From: Bordetella parapertussis | Lineage (GTDB): Bacteria; Pseudomonadota; Gammaproteobacteria; Burkholderiales; CAIKXV01 | Direction of reading: 5' to 3' | Assembly: GCA_945877995.1 (NCBI GenBank) | Contig: CAMDXD010000251.1 | Coordinates: forward strand, 1 to 6,123 | DNA: 6,123 bases | Shown: positions 6,056 to 6,123 of the stretch, in pieces | Layout: the number at the start of each line of letters is the position of its first letter | Position numbering within the stretch: position 1 is the first letter of the stretch | Made by a program: the position numbers and the translations under genes | The notes under the pieces: generated by a model | What the model was told of the DNA's origin: nothing | What the model saw: only the letters and a program-made list of their open reading frames with translations | Databases searched by the model: none

Positions 6056-6123
6056 ATGCTCGATGTGCTCGTGATCGGCGGCGGCAACGCTGCCCTGTGC
6101 GCCGCCTTGATGGCGCGCGAAGC
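6056..6123 (+). CDS. FAD-dependent dehydrogenase, TcuA-like, N-terminal fragment cut by the right edge
   Basis: Only 22 full codons are present. The product opens with MLDVLVIGGGNAALCAALMA, a beta strand plus glycine-rich loop (GGGNAA) of the FAD-binding Rossmann fold. The exact form GGGNAALCAAL followed by ARE is typical of FAD-dependent tricarballylate dehydrogenase TcuA and close relatives in the fumarate reductase/succinate dehydrogenase flavoprotein family. TcuA oxidises tricarballylate to cis-aconitate in the cytoplasm. AGGGG at 6041-6045, ten bases before the ATG, supports this start. A 136-nt gap separates it from the previous gene, so it may start a new transcription unit. With so little sequence, the FAD-binding assignment is solid, while TcuA in particular is a reasoned guess. 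Confidence 0.72.
   Translation, partial: MLDVLVIGGGNAALCAALMARE

Overview
The window is high-G+C chromosomal DNA with tightly packed genes, all on the + strand. Two Bug/TctC-type periplasmic binding proteins, acyl-CoA enzymes and the start of a TcuA-like flavoprotein point to a betaproteobacterium, most likely Burkholderiales, where Bug proteins are hugely expanded. This assignment is inferred from gene content; no ribosomal or species marker is present.

Layout. (1) 1-1414: the C-terminal part of an AMP-forming acyl-CoA ligase, followed with a 4-nt overlap by a Bug-type solute-binding protein. (2) 1398-1595: a complete tRNA-Phe(GAA) with a -10 box upstream and a strong intrinsic terminator downstream, forming its own transcription unit between the protein operons. 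(3) 1638-5919: a compact five-gene run. It holds a ModA-like binding-domain protein without a signal peptide, an enoyl-CoA hydratase/isomerase, a second Bug-type protein, a CaiB/BaiF family III CoA-transferase and a small SAM-methyltransferase-like protein. Junctions are 20 nt, a 1-nt overlap, a 4-nt overlap and 7 nt, which suggests one mRNA with translational coupling. (4) 5920-6055: a 136-nt gap with a GC hairpin over the previous stop codon and short direct repeats. (5) 6056 to the right edge: the first 22 codons of an FAD-dependent dehydrogenase resembling tricarballylate dehydrogenase TcuA.

How the genes may work together (inference). The Bug proteins would bind an organic acid in the periplasm, the ligase or CoA-transferase would form its CoA thioester, and the hydratase would add water to an enoyl-CoA. 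Together they look like an organic-acid catabolic module. No TctA/TctB membrane subunits are visible, so the binding proteins are orphans here, and the substrate cannot be named from the sequence. The ModA-like protein and the methyltransferase-like protein have no obvious role in such a pathway and are the least explained parts of the window. I see no CRISPR array, insertion sequence, phage gene or defence system, and no clear case for a wholly new system.
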